From: Nocardioides sp. SYSU D00065
GTDB taxonomy: Bacteria; Actinomycetota; Actinomycetes; Propionibacteriales; Nocardioidaceae
Direction of reading: 5' to 3'
DNA length: 64,000 bases
NCBI RefSeq assembly: GCF_017916425.1
Contig: NZ_JAFMSX010000002.1
Location: 366,413-430,412, forward strand
Shown here: piece by piece, positions 41,391-51,467 of the stretch
Numbering within the stretch: position 1 is the stretch's first letter
Layout of the letters: each line of letters opens with the position of its first letter
Translations under genes and position numbers: made by a program
Notes under the pieces: generated by a model
What the model saw: only the letters and a program-made list of their open reading frames with translations
The model's database searches: none
What the model was told of the DNA's origin: nothing

Positions 41391-42869
41391 TCAGCCGTGC
41401 GTGGCTGACGACCCCGCGCGCGGACGGCTCGCCAGCACGAAGGTCGCCCACGCGCCGAGCACGCCCGCCGCGATGCCGAGGCCGAGCTGCGGCATCAGCG
41501 GCATCACGATCCCGACGAAGCCGCCGATCACCCACGCCAGCTGCAGCGTGGTGTCCGAGCGGGCGAAGGCGCTCGCCTGGATCCGGCTCGGCACATCACG
41601 CTGGATCGTCGAGTCCAGCGAGAGCTTGGCCAACGCCTGGGCCAGGCCGGCCGTGAGGCCCAGCAGCACCAGCGGGACGAGGCCGTAGAACAGGGCCGCG
41701 ACGACCGCGACGACCGCGTCGGCCAGCAGCGCCAGCACCACGGTCACCGCGGGGTTGAGGCGCCTGAGCAGCGACCCGATGGCGATCCCGAGGGTGTTGC
41801 CGAGGCCCGCTGCCCCGATCACGAGGCCGAGCAGCACCTCCGGCTGCCAGTCGCCGATCGGGTTGTCGCGCAGCAGGAACGCCATGAACATCGTCAAGAA
41901 CCCCGACAGCCACCGTGGCCCGCAGTTGGCCCGCAGCGCGAACGCCACGGCGGCCGGGATCCGGGTGCGCGGGCGGCGGGCGCGGACCGTCGTGTCGGCG
42001 TCGTCGCTCGAGCCGGTCAGCACGAGCTCGCCCTCGCCGTGGCTGGCGTCGACCTTCTCCGGCAGCCGGATCGCCCAGATCGTGGCGAGCACGAAGACCA
42101 CGAAGCCGTAGCGCAGCGACCACTCCGGCCCGAACGTCGAGGCCAGCACCGCCAGCGGCGCCGAGACGCCGGCGCCGACGACGCCTGCGAGGGAGACCCG
42201 GGCGTTGGCCTTGACCAGCGTCAGGTCGGGCGGCAGCAGGCGTGGCACCGCTGCCGCGCGGGTGACGCCGTACGCCTTGGAGGCGACGAGGCAGCCCAGC
42301 GCGGCGGGGAACAGCCACCCGGACTCGGTGACCACGGCGGTGGCGAGCACCCAGCACAGGAAGCACCGGATGGCCATGGTGGCGCCCACGGCCCAGCGGC
42401 GGCCGTGGCTGAACCGGTCGAGGAACGGGCCGATGAGCGGGGCGACGATGGCGAACGGCAGCATCGTCAGGCCGAGGAACAGCGCCACCTGGCCGCGCGC
42501 CTCACCGGTGGGGACCTGGAAGAACAGGGTGCCGGCCAGCGAGATGGCCACGGCCGCGTCGCCGGCGGCGTTGAAGGCGTGCAGCTCGATCAGTCGTGAC
42601 AGGCCCGAGTCGCCGGCGCCCTCCGCCCGCGCCGCGCGACGGGCCTGGGTGAGCGCGAACTGGCCTGCCGTTCCGGCTCCGCGCCCCGCCACCTTGGCGC
42701 CGCGCCCCGCCGCCCGCGCACCGCGGGCAGCACCGGACAGCGATCGGCGTACGGCACCGGGACGGTGCGCCGCGGCGGGTCCGGACGGGATCTCCTGCCC
42801 GGCCCCCGGGTGGCCTGCCGGCTCCGTGCCCGGGCGCGCGTCGGGGTGATCGGAGGTCACGGGGGACAT
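41391..42869 (-). CDS. MFS transporter with low-complexity N-terminal extension
   Basis: A 492-residue major facilitator superfamily protein with about twelve helices from residue 95 onward; the substrate is unknown. The first ~80 residues are a cytoplasmic, Gly/Ala/Arg-rich extension (GARAAGRGAKVAGRGAG type). The family motif between helices 2 and 3 appears as GPFLDRFSHGRR. The ATG at 42869 follows AGATGTCCCCC with no good Shine-Dalgarno. It is divergent from the DUF3027 gene (87 bp apart), a pairing seen in other actinobacteria. Confidence 0.8.
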   Translation of the reverse strand: MSPVTSDHPDARPGTEPAGHPGAGQEIPSGPAAAHRPGAVRRSLSGAARGARAAGRGAKVAGRGAGTAGQFALTQARRAARAEGAGDSGLSRLIELHAFNAAGDAAVAISLAGTLFFQVPTGEARGQVALFLGLTMLPFAIVAPLIGPFLDRFSHGRRWAVGATMAIRCFLCWVLATAVVTESGWLFPAALGCLVASKAYGVTRAAAVPRLLPPDLTLVKANARVSLAGVVGAGVSAPLAVLASTFGPEWSLRYGFVVFVLATIWAIRLPEKVDASHGEGELVLTGSSDDADTTVRARRPRTRIPAAVAFALRANCGPRWLSGFLTMFMAFLLRDNPIGDWQPEVLLGLVIGAAGLGNTLGIAIGSLLRRLNPAVTVVLALLADAVVAVVAALFYGLVPLVLLGLTAGLAQALAKLSLDSTIQRDVPSRIQASAFARSDTTLQLAWVIGGFVGIVMPLMPQLGLGIAAGVLGAWATFVLASRPRAGSSATHG

Positions 42870-42956
42870 CTTGACCTACGCACCCGACACCCCGGCGCAG
42901 GACGTACCGGCAGTGCCGACGGGACAGGACGACCACGGGTTTGCCATGATGCGCAG

Positions 42957-43751
42957 GTGATCGCTCTCCCCACACGCGCCGGCAAGCCGGACTCGGCCCT
43001 CGCCAAGGCCGTCGACCTGGCCCGCGGTGTCGTCCTCGAGGTCGCGGAGCCGACGGAGGTCGGCGACCACCTCGGGGTCCGGGCCGAGGGGGAGCGGGTC
43101 GTCACCCACCACTTCGCGTGCCTGAGCCGCGGCTACCCGGGCTGGTACTGGTCGGTCACGCTGACCCGCGCCAAGCGCGGCAAGGACCTCACCGTCAACG
43201 AGGTCGTGCTGCTGCCCGGCGACGAGGCCATCGTGGCGCCGCCGTGGGTGCCCTACAAGGAGCGCCTGCAGCCCGGCGACCTCTCGCCCGGCGACCTGCT
43301 GCCGGTCGAGGACGAGGACGTCCGGCTGGTGCCGACCTACCTCGTCGGCGACGACCCGATCGACGGTCCTCTGGACGGCGACGCGCGGGCGCAGGTGCGC
43401 CGCGTCGCCGAGGACCTCGGCCTGGGGCGCGTGCGCACGCTGAGCCGCGAGGGCATCGACATGGCCGCCGAGCGCTGGTACGCCGGCCCCGGCGGCCCCG
43501 ACTCGCCGCTGGCCAAGAGCGCCCCCGACACCTGCTGGTCGTGCGGCTTCCTCGTGCGGCTCAACGGCTCGCTGTCCGAGCGCTTCGGCGTCTGCGCCAA
43601 CGGCAACGCCAACGACGACGGCCGGGTCGTCAGCTTCGACCACGGCTGCGGGGCCCACTCCGAGGTCAAGCTCGCCCGCAAGCAGCAGCCGCTGCCGATG
43701 CCCGAGCACGTCTACGACACCCTCACCGACGACGAGCTCGAGAGCATCTGA
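42957..43751 (+). CDS. DUF3027 protein with putative zinc site
   Basis: A 264-residue DUF3027 protein, an actinobacterial family of unknown function. The N-terminal part (10-130) carries the conserved HHFACLSRGYPGWYWSVTL and NEVVLLPG segments. The C-terminal part has CWSCGF, GVCANG and DHGCGAHSE, four cysteines plus His residues spaced like a zinc-binding domain. The GTG at 42957 is the only start in frame near the conserved N-terminus. It is divergent from an MFS gene and convergent with a methyltransferase gene, separated by a hairpin. Confidence 0.83.
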   Translation: MIALPTRAGKPDSALAKAVDLARGVVLEVAEPTEVGDHLGVRAEGERVVTHHFACLSRGYPGWYWSVTLTRAKRGKDLTVNEVVLLPGDEAIVAPPWVPYKERLQPGDLSPGDLLPVEDEDVRLVPTYLVGDDPIDGPLDGDARAQVRRVAEDLGLGRVRTLSREGIDMAAERWYAGPGGPDSPLAKSAPDTCWSCGFLVRLNGSLSERFGVCANGNANDDGRVVSFDHGCGAHSEVKLARKQQPLPMPEHVYDTLTDDELESI

Positions 43752-43756
43752 GCGCC

Positions 43757-43782
43757 GCTCCGCCGCGGGGCACCGGCGGGGC
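43757..43782. terminator. Bidirectional terminator-like hairpin
   Basis: A 9-bp stem (43757-43765 with 43774-43782, one G-T pair) and 8-nt loop fills the 31-bp gap between the convergent DUF3027 and methyltransferase genes. There is no U tract on either side. Confidence 0.5.
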
Positions 43783-44382
43783 TCAGGCGCCCGCGAGCAC
43801 CCAGACGGCGTAGTCGGGCACGGGCTCGTGCAGCTCGTAGCTGCCGAAGCGGTGCACCACCCGGAGCCCGGCCGCCTCGGCGTCCGCGACGAACTCCTCG
43901 GCCGGGTACGTGCGGCTGCCCGCCCTGGCTGAGCCGAGCTCGAAGCCGACCAGCGCCCGCCCCGCCGGGGCGAGCAGGTCGCGGATCCGCTGCAGCACCG
44001 CCCGCTCGGTGCCCTCCCCGAGGTAGATCATCACGTTGCCGACGACGACCACGAGGTCGAACGTTCCGTGCTCGTCGGGGTCGAGAGCCAGGGCCTCGTG
44101 GGGGAGCACCTCGAGGTCGGGGTACGTCGCGCGCGACTGGGCCCGCAGCGCGGCGTCGGGCTCGGTCGCCACGACGTGGTGCCCACGCGCCTGCAGCGCG
44201 GCCGACACGCGTCCCATGCCCGAGCCGATGTCGAGGATCCGGGCGCCTCGCGCGACCAGCGCGTCGGCCAGCCTGGCCTCGCCGTCGACGTCATCGCCGC
44301 GGGCGACGACGTCGGCGAAGTGCTCCCCGTAGCCCCGGTTGCCCTCGCCCACCAGCTCCCAGCGGGTCGGCGGCAGGCTCAC
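43783..44382 (-). CDS. SAM-dependent methyltransferase
   Basis: A 199-residue class I methyltransferase with the SAM loop ILDIGSGMGRVSAAL (about 48-62), acidic strand VVATEPDA and VVVVGNVMIYLG. This is close to the UbiE/methyltransf_25 group, substrate unknown. The GTG at 44382 overlaps the DUF2530 stop by 4 bp (GTGA) and gives the normal N-terminus (SLPPTRWELVGEG). Longer in-frame starts upstream lie within the other gene and are rejected. Confidence 0.8.
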   Translation of the reverse strand: MSLPPTRWELVGEGNRGYGEHFADVVARGDDVDGEARLADALVARGARILDIGSGMGRVSAALQARGHHVVATEPDAALRAQSRATYPDLEVLPHEALALDPDEHGTFDLVVVVGNVMIYLGEGTERAVLQRIRDLLAPAGRALVGFELGSARAGSRTYPAEEFVADAEAAGLRVVHRFGSYELHEPVPDYAVWVLAGA

Positions 44383-44666
44383 CGGTCGGCCTGTCGCGCC
44401 GTCCGCTCCCGCCGGCGGCGGCGGCAGTACTCCAGCCCGCACAGCCCGAGGCCGAAGCCCGCCAGGCAGGTCCACAGCCACCACGTCCGCCCGCTCTCCT
44501 GCAGCGCTCCCCAGAACGGCAGCAGGCCGAGGAAGCCGAGGAGCCAGAGGGCCGTGCCCACCTCGGTGGTGCGGACCCCGTCGACGTCGAGGGGCTCGAC
44601 CTGCGCCACGATGTAGGTGCGGTTGCCGATCTCGTGCCGAGTCGGCTGCTCGTCGCCCAGGTCCAC
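44379..44666 (-). CDS. DUF2530 membrane protein
   Basis: A 95-residue DUF2530 protein with two membrane helices (about 39-58 and 62-80) and a basic tail (CRRRRRERTARQ). The segment VEPLDVDGVRTTEVGTALW is the family signature. Function is unknown. The GTG at 44666 starts it; it is divergent from the purine permease (69 bp apart). The downstream methyltransferase is translationally coupled. Confidence 0.85.
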   Translation of the reverse strand: MDLGDEQPTRHEIGNRTYIVAQVEPLDVDGVRTTEVGTALWLLGFLGLLPFWGALQESGRTWWLWTCLAGFGLGLCGLEYCRRRRRERTARQADR

Positions 44667-44735
44667 GCCGTCACGCTACACAAGCGACACTGGCCGAAAC
44701 ACGCCCGTAGCGCGCTTCTGCCACACTGGACCCTC

Positions 44736-46214
44736 GTGAGCAACCAGACGCAGCACGCAGCGAGACCGTCCCGCGCCCGGGGCCTGGACGGGTTCTTCCG
44801 CATCAGCGAGCGGGGCTCGACCCTCGGTCGCGAGATCCGCGGCGGCGTCGTCACCTTCTTGACGATGGCCTACATCGTCGTGCTCAACCCGCTCATCCTG
44901 GGCTTCGTCCCCGACTCCACCGGCGCCTACCTCGGCGGTGGCCCCGGCGACGGGTCCAACCTGCCCGTGATCGCCGCCGGCACCGCGCTCGTGGCCGGCG
45001 TGCTGACGATCGCCATGGGGGCGGTGGCCAACTTCCCGCTCGCGCTCGCGACCGGCCTCGGCCTCAACGCGTTCGTGGCCAACGCCGTGGCGACCCGCTC
45101 CACGTGGGAGGACGCGATGGGCCTGGTGGTGCTCGAGGGCATCATCATCCTGGTCCTCGTCCTGACCGGGTTCCGCCGCGCGGTGTTCCACGCCGTCCCG
45201 CAGCAGCTGAAGATCGCGATCTCGGTCGGCATCGGTCTGTTCATCGCGCTCATCGGCTTCGTCGACGCCGGCTTCGTCACGCGGATCCCCGACGTCGCCC
45301 AGACGACCGTCCCGGTCCAGCTCGGCACGGGCGGCACGCTGACGGGCTGGCCCGTCCTGGTCTTCGCGGTCGGCGTGGTCCTCGTCGTGGCCCTGTGGGT
45401 ACGCCGCGTGCGCGGTGCGATCCTGATCTCGATCGTCGCGACCGCCGTGCTGGCCTTCGTCCTGCAGGCCGTCCTCGACCTCGGGTCCGTCGCGCAGGAC
45501 GGCCCGGGCAACTGGGCGCTCAACGTGCCCGAGCTCGGCGGCTTCGTCGACGTCCCCGACTTCGGCACCCTCGGCGAGTTCTCCCTCTTCGGCGCCTTCT
45601 CCTCGGTCGGGGTGCTGGCCGCGCTGCTGCTGGCCTTCACGCTGCTGCTCGCCGACTTCTTCGACACCATGGGCACGATGACCGCGATCGGGGCCGAGGC
45701 CGGCCTCAATGACGAGGACGGGATCCCGCCCAACTCCCAGCGCATCCTGATCGTCGACTCGGTGGCCGCCCTCGCCGGTGGCGCCGCAGGCGTCTCGTCC
45801 AACACGTCCTACATCGAGTCCGCCTCCGGCGTGGGCGAGGGCGCGCGCACCGGCCTGGCGTCGGTGGTTACCGGGCTGCTGTTCCTGCTGAGCACCTTCT
45901 TCGCCCCGATCGTGGAGGCGATCCCGTCCGAGGCCGCCGTACCGGCGCTGGTGCTGGTCGGCTTCTTGATGATGCAGCAGGTCAAGGGCATCGACTGGGA
46001 CGACCTCGAGATCGCCATCCCCGCGTTCCTGACGATCGTGCTGATGCCGTTCACGTACTCGATCAGCGTCGGCATCGGCGCCGGCTTCCTGGCCTACGTC
46101 CTCATCAAGGCCGTGGTCGGCAAGGTGCGCGACGTGCACCCGCTGATGTGGCTGGTCGCGGGCCTCTTCGTCGTCTACTTCGCGATCGACCCGATCACGT
46201 CCTGGCTCACCTGA
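44736..46214 (+). CDS. NCS2-family purine permease (AzgA type)
   Basis: A 492-residue permease of the AzgA branch of nucleobase:cation symporters, likely importing hypoxanthine, adenine or guanine. About twelve to fourteen helices are evident. The branch motifs TMAYIVVLNPLIL near the N-terminus and DFFDTMGTMTAIGAEAG (about 305-321) are present. GTG at 44736 is the first start; a Met-less longer frame upstream crosses the divergent gene. Downstream is a 32-bp direct repeat. Confidence 0.88.
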   Translation: MSNQTQHAARPSRARGLDGFFRISERGSTLGREIRGGVVTFLTMAYIVVLNPLILGFVPDSTGAYLGGGPGDGSNLPVIAAGTALVAGVLTIAMGAVANFPLALATGLGLNAFVANAVATRSTWEDAMGLVVLEGIIILVLVLTGFRRAVFHAVPQQLKIAISVGIGLFIALIGFVDAGFVTRIPDVAQTTVPVQLGTGGTLTGWPVLVFAVGVVLVVALWVRRVRGAILISIVATAVLAFVLQAVLDLGSVAQDGPGNWALNVPELGGFVDVPDFGTLGEFSLFGAFSSVGVLAALLLAFTLLLADFFDTMGTMTAIGAEAGLNDEDGIPPNSQRILIVDSVAALAGGAAGVSSNTSYIESASGVGEGARTGLASVVTGLLFLLSTFFAPIVEAIPSEAAVPALVLVGFLMMQQVKGIDWDDLEIAIPAFLTIVLMPFTYSISVGIGAGFLAYVLIKAVVGKVRDVHPLMWLVAGLFVVYFAIDPITSWLT

Positions 46215-46218
46215 GGTC

Positions 46219-46281
46219 TCACCCGACGTCCGGGCTTTCCTGACCCGGGCTCACCCGACGTCCGAGCTCACCTGACCCGGC
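46219..46281. repeat. 32-bp direct repeat after the permease gene
   Basis: Two copies of a 31-bp sequence starting CTCACCCGACGTCCG and ending CTGACCCGG (46219-46249 and 46251-46281), differing at four or five internal bases. Each could form a short CCGGG/CCCGG stem and act as a weak terminator. It sits between the permease and the MarR promoter. Confidence 0.7.
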
Positions 46282-46306
46282 CGCCGGGCCGCGGCACAGC
46301 GGAATA

Positions 46307-46334
46307 GTTAGCACAGGTAATGAGTTATGCTAAC
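46307..46334. promoter_or_regulatory. MarR operator and leaderless promoter
   Basis: The inverted repeat GTTAGCA (46307-46313) / TGCTAAC (46328-46334) with a 14-bp AT-rich spacer is the sort of site MarR-family repressors bind. The -10-like TATGCT (46327-46332) is inside the right arm, placing transcription start at about 46339, the ATG. This is the most AT-rich stretch of the area. Confidence 0.7.
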
Positions 46335-46338
46335 GATC

Positions 46339-46782
46339 ATGCCGACGACCGACCTCCGCAGCCGCGCCGGGCTCGCCTCCGAGCTCCGGGCCGGTGTGAT
46401 GCGCCTGCGCCGCCGCCTGGTGGCCGAGCGCCACCCCGACAACGACCTGAGCATCGCCCAGATGGTCGTGCTCGGGCTGCTCGTCCGGATGGGCGACCAG
46501 ACCGTCGGCGAGCTGGCCCGCGCCGAGCGCGTGCAGCCGCCGTCGATGACCCGCACGGTCAACTGCCTCGAGGCCGACGGCTACGTGACGCGCCGGCCTC
46601 ACGAGACCGACCGCCGGCAGGTGGTCGTCGCGCTGACCGACGCCGGCCGCGCCGCCGTGCTCGCCGACCGCCAGCGTCGCGACGCCTGGCTCTCCCAGCA
46701 GCTCGCGGGGCTGACCCCCGCTGAGCGCGCCATCCTTCGCGAGGCCGCGCCGATCCTGGCCCGCCTCGCCCTGACCGACTGA
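46339..46782 (+). CDS. MarR-family transcriptional regulator
   Basis: A 147-residue MarR regulator with the winged helix at about 40-105 (MVVLGLLVRMGDQTVGELARAERVQPPSMTRTVNCLEADGY, wing RRPHETDRRQVVVALT) and flanking dimerisation helices. The ATG at 46339 is preferred over the one at 46327 because the latter lies inside the operator and -10 box. It probably represses itself and the MFS gene 25 bp downstream, a common drug-efflux arrangement. Confidence 0.9.
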   Translation: MPTTDLRSRAGLASELRAGVMRLRRRLVAERHPDNDLSIAQMVVLGLLVRMGDQTVGELARAERVQPPSMTRTVNCLEADGYVTRRPHETDRRQVVVALTDAGRAAVLADRQRRDAWLSQQLAGLTPAERAILREAAPILARLALTD

Positions 46783-46807
46783 CCACCTGTACGACCGAGG
46801 AGTTCCC

Positions 46808-48088
46808 ACGAGCCCGACCTTCCGCTCCCTCTCCAACCCGAACTACCGCCGCTACGCCGCCGGTGGTGTCGTGTCCAACACCGGCACCTGGATGCAGCGC
46901 GTGGCCCAGGACTGGCTGGTGCTCGAGCTCGCCGCCGGCTCCGGCGCCACCGCGCTCGGCATCACGACCGGCCTGCAGTTCCTGCCGTTCCTCCTGCTCA
47001 CCCCGCTCGCCGGGCTCGTCGCCGACCGCATGCCGAAGCAGCGCCTGCTGCAGCTCACCAACGTCGGCATGGCGGTGCCGGCCGCCGTCCTCGGCGTGCT
47101 CGCCGTCACCGGCTCGGCCGAGGTCTGGCACGTCTACGTCCTGGCGTTCCTGCTCGGTGCGGCGTCGGCGTTCGACGCCCCGGCACGCCAGTCGTTCGTC
47201 TCCGAGCTCGTCGACCCCGGCGACCTGACCAACGCCGTCGGCCTCAACTCCGCCAGCTTCAACGCCGCGCGCCTCGTCGGGCCCGGCCTGGCCGGCGTGC
47301 TGATCGCCGCCTTCGGCGGGGGAGCGGTCGCGACCGGCTGGGTCATCCTGCTCAACGCGGTGTCGTACGCCGCCCCGATCTGGTCGCTGCGCCACCTCGA
47401 CGCCAGCCGCATCGACGCCGCCGCGCCCGCCGACCGCGGCCCGGGCGCGATCAAGGAGGGGGTCGCCTACGTCCGGGCCCGCCCCGACCTGCTGCTGGTC
47501 CTGAGCATGGTGTTCTTCGCCGGCACGTTCGGCCTCAACTTCCAGATCACCTCCGCGCTGATGGCGACCGAGGTGTTCGGCAAGGGGCCCGAGGAGTTCG
47601 GCCTGCTCGGCACCGTCCTGGCGATCGGCTCGCTCACCGGCTCGCTCCTGGCGGCGCGCCGCGGCGGCGTCCGGCACCGGCTCGTCGTCGGCTCGGCCCT
47701 CGCCTTCGGCGTCACCGTCGTGCTGGCCGGCCTGATGCCGTCCTACGTCACGTTCGCGTTGCTGGCGCCGGTCACCGGGCTCACCGCGCTGACCTTCATC
47801 ACCAGCGCCAACACCTACATGCAGCTGCACACCGACGCCGGTGTCCGCGGTCGCGTGATGGCGCTCTACCTGATGATCTTCATGGGCGGCACCCCTGTCG
47901 GCGCGCCCATCATCGGGTGGATCGGCCACGAGTACGGCGCGCGCTGGACGCTGCTCGGCGGCGGCGCGCTCACGATCGCCGGCGTGGCCGTCTCGGCACT
48001 CGTCTACCTGCGCCTCGAGCGGTCGCGTCAGGAGCGGGCGGCTAGAGTGGACCCAGCGCCCGTCGAGGCGGCGTCTGCGGCGTTTTGA
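46808..48088 (+). CDS. MFS efflux transporter with apparent ACG start
   Basis: A 426-residue MFS protein of the DHA3/MFS_3 type (about twelve helices), probably exporting a toxic compound under control of the upstream MarR. The conserved N-terminus SPTFRSLSNPNYRRYAAGG is encoded in frame, but the codon in the start position is ACG (46808-46810). GAGGAG (46797-46802) lies 5 nt before it. No ATG, GTG or TTG occurs in frame between the upstream stop and 46871. The GTG at 46871 would delete 21 residues including the start of helix 1. ACG initiation, a recent ATG-to-ACG mutation or a sequence error are the options. Confidence 0.82.
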   Translation, partial: TSPTFRSLSNPNYRRYAAGGVVSNTGTWMQRVAQDWLVLELAAGSGATALGITTGLQFLPFLLLTPLAGLVADRMPKQRLLQLTNVGMAVPAAVLGVLAVTGSAEVWHVYVLAFLLGAASAFDAPARQSFVSELVDPGDLTNAVGLNSASFNAARLVGPGLAGVLIAAFGGGAVATGWVILLNAVSYAAPIWSLRHLDASRIDAAAPADRGPGAIKEGVAYVRARPDLLLVLSMVFFAGTFGLNFQITSALMATEVFGKGPEEFGLLGTVLAIGSLTGSLLAARRGGVRHRLVVGSALAFGVTVVLAGLMPSYVTFALLAPVTGLTALTFITSANTYMQLHTDAGVRGRVMALYLMIFMGGTPVGAPIIGWIGHEYGARWTLLGGGALTIAGVAVSALVYLRLERSRQERAARVDPAPVEAASAAF

Positions 48089-48113
48089 CCCTGCAGTAGG
48101 GCCCGAGTAGCCT
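48085..48113 (+). promoter_or_regulatory. str operon promoter (rpsL)
   Basis: TTGACC (48085-48090), exactly 17 bp, TAGCCT (48108-48113): the best vegetative promoter in the window. The -35 overlaps the stop codon of the MFS gene. The transcript would carry a leader of about 215 nt before rpsL with no structure I can assign. Confidence 0.8.
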
Positions 48114-48334
48114 CAATCCCTGTGTCTGGCACGTCCAGGCTCCTGCGCATGCTCCAACGGCGCACCTGCCGAGCGCGCGGCTCTCGAGGCCGCGGCGCAC
48201 CACGCATCCGCACGGCACCAGGCACCACGTACCTGCACCACGCACTCGCAACAGGCACACCGCAGCAACGCACGACACCCGAGTCCGGCACCGCGCCGGG
48301 CCGTGACGAGAGAACAGAGAGAGGGAACCACCCG

Positions 48335-48706
48335 GTGCCCACCATCAACCAGCTGGTCCGCAAGGGCCGCCAGGACAAGGTGTCCAAGAACAAGACGCCT
48401 GCCCTGAAGGGATCCCCGCAGCGCCGTGGCGTCTGCACCCGCGTCTACACGACCACCCCGAAGAAGCCGAACTCCGCCCTCCGCAAGGTCGCCCGCGTGC
48501 GCCTGAGCAGCGGCGTCGAGGTCACCGCCTACATCCCGGGTGTCGGTCACAACCTGCAGGAGCACTCGATCGTGCTCGTGCGCGGCGGCCGTGTGAAGGA
48601 CCTTCCCGGTGTCCGCTACAAGATCATCCGCGGCTCGCTCGACACCCAGGGTGTCAAGAACCGCAAGCAGGCCCGCAGCCGCTACGGCGCGAAGAAGGAG
48701 AAGTAA
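48335..48706 (+). CDS. rpsL: Ribosomal protein S12
   Basis: A 123-residue S12, part of the decoding centre of the 30S subunit. The sequence [11 protein letters not shown] through the [19 protein letters not shown] loop is fully conserved. Lys43 and Lys88, the usual sites of streptomycin-resistance mutations, are both wild-type lysine. The GTG at 48335 follows GAGGGA (48321-48326). Its TAA stop shares one base with the rpsG ATG. Confidence 0.98.
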   Translation: MPTINQLVRKGRQDKVSKNKTPALKGSPQRRGVCTRVYTTTPKKPNSALRKVARVRLSSGVEVTAYIPGVGHNLQEHSIVLVRGGRVKDLPGVRYKIIRGSLDTQGVKNRKQARSRYGAKKEK

Positions 48707-49176
48707 TGCCTCGCAAGGGTCCCGCTCCCAAGCGTCCTCTCGTCGTCGACCCGGTCTACGGCTCGCAGCTGGTCACCCAGCTCGTGAGCAAGGTGCTGCA
48801 GGACGGCAAGAAGGCCGTGGCGCAGCGCATCGTCTACACCGCACTCGAGGGCTGCCGCGAGAAGACCGGCACCGACCCGGTCGTCACGCTCAAGCGCGCG
48901 ATGGACAACGTCAAGCCGGCCATCGAGGTCAAGTCCCGCCGCGTCGGCGGTGCGACCTACCAGGTCCCCGTCGAGGTCAAGGCCAACCGCTCCACCACGC
49001 TGGCGCTGCGCTGGCTCGTGGGCTACGCCGCCGACCGTCGCGAGAAGACGATGGCCGAGCGCCTCATGAACGAGATCCTCGACGCCAGCAACGGCCTCGG
49101 CGCCGCTGTGAAGAAGCGCGAGGACACCCACAAGATGGCCGAGTCCAACAAGGCCTTCGCCCACTACCGCTGGTGA
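48706..49176 (+). CDS. rpsG: Ribosomal protein S7
   Basis: A 156-residue S7, a primary 16S-binding protein and head organiser of the 30S subunit; length is standard. It begins [20 protein letters not shown] and ends NKAFAHYRW as in other actinobacteria. The ATG overlaps the rpsL stop by one base (TAATG), so translation is coupled. GAAGGAG lies just upstream. An 86-bp gap with a strong hairpin separates it from fusA. Confidence 0.98.
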   Translation: MPRKGPAPKRPLVVDPVYGSQLVTQLVSKVLQDGKKAVAQRIVYTALEGCREKTGTDPVVTLKRAMDNVKPAIEVKSRRVGGATYQVPVEVKANRSTTLALRWLVGYAADRREKTMAERLMNEILDASNGLGAAVKKREDTHKMAESNKAFAHYRW

Positions 49177-49180
49177 GGAC

Positions 49181-49221
49181 GGGAGGCCCGGCGCTCCGCT
49201 CCGCGCGGCGTCGGGCCTCCC
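49181..49221 (+). terminator. Hairpin between rpsG and fusA (attenuator or processing site)
   Basis: A perfect 10-bp stem GGGAGGCCCG (49181-49190) with CGGGCCTCCC (49212-49221) and a 21-nt GC-rich loop that can pair further internally. It starts 4 bp after the rpsG stop and lacks a U tract. In an operon it may lower fusA/tuf expression, protect the rpsL-rpsG mRNA or be a cleavage site. Confidence 0.5.
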
Positions 49222-49262
49222 ACCCCCACAACCCCACTACTTCGAGGGACTGAGACACAGAC

Positions 49263-51377
<2,115 letters not shown>

Positions 51378-51467
51378 GCGCGCCCCGGGTCCTCGGCACC
51401 AGCACCACCCCACCCACGAGTCCCACAACTCACCCAAGCAGTAGAACAACAATCAGGAGGAGCCCCA

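Noticed and set aside
46327..46338. ATG at 46327 as the marR start
   Set aside because: It lies inside the operator arm and the -10 box; the ATG at 46339 fits the promoter and the family length.
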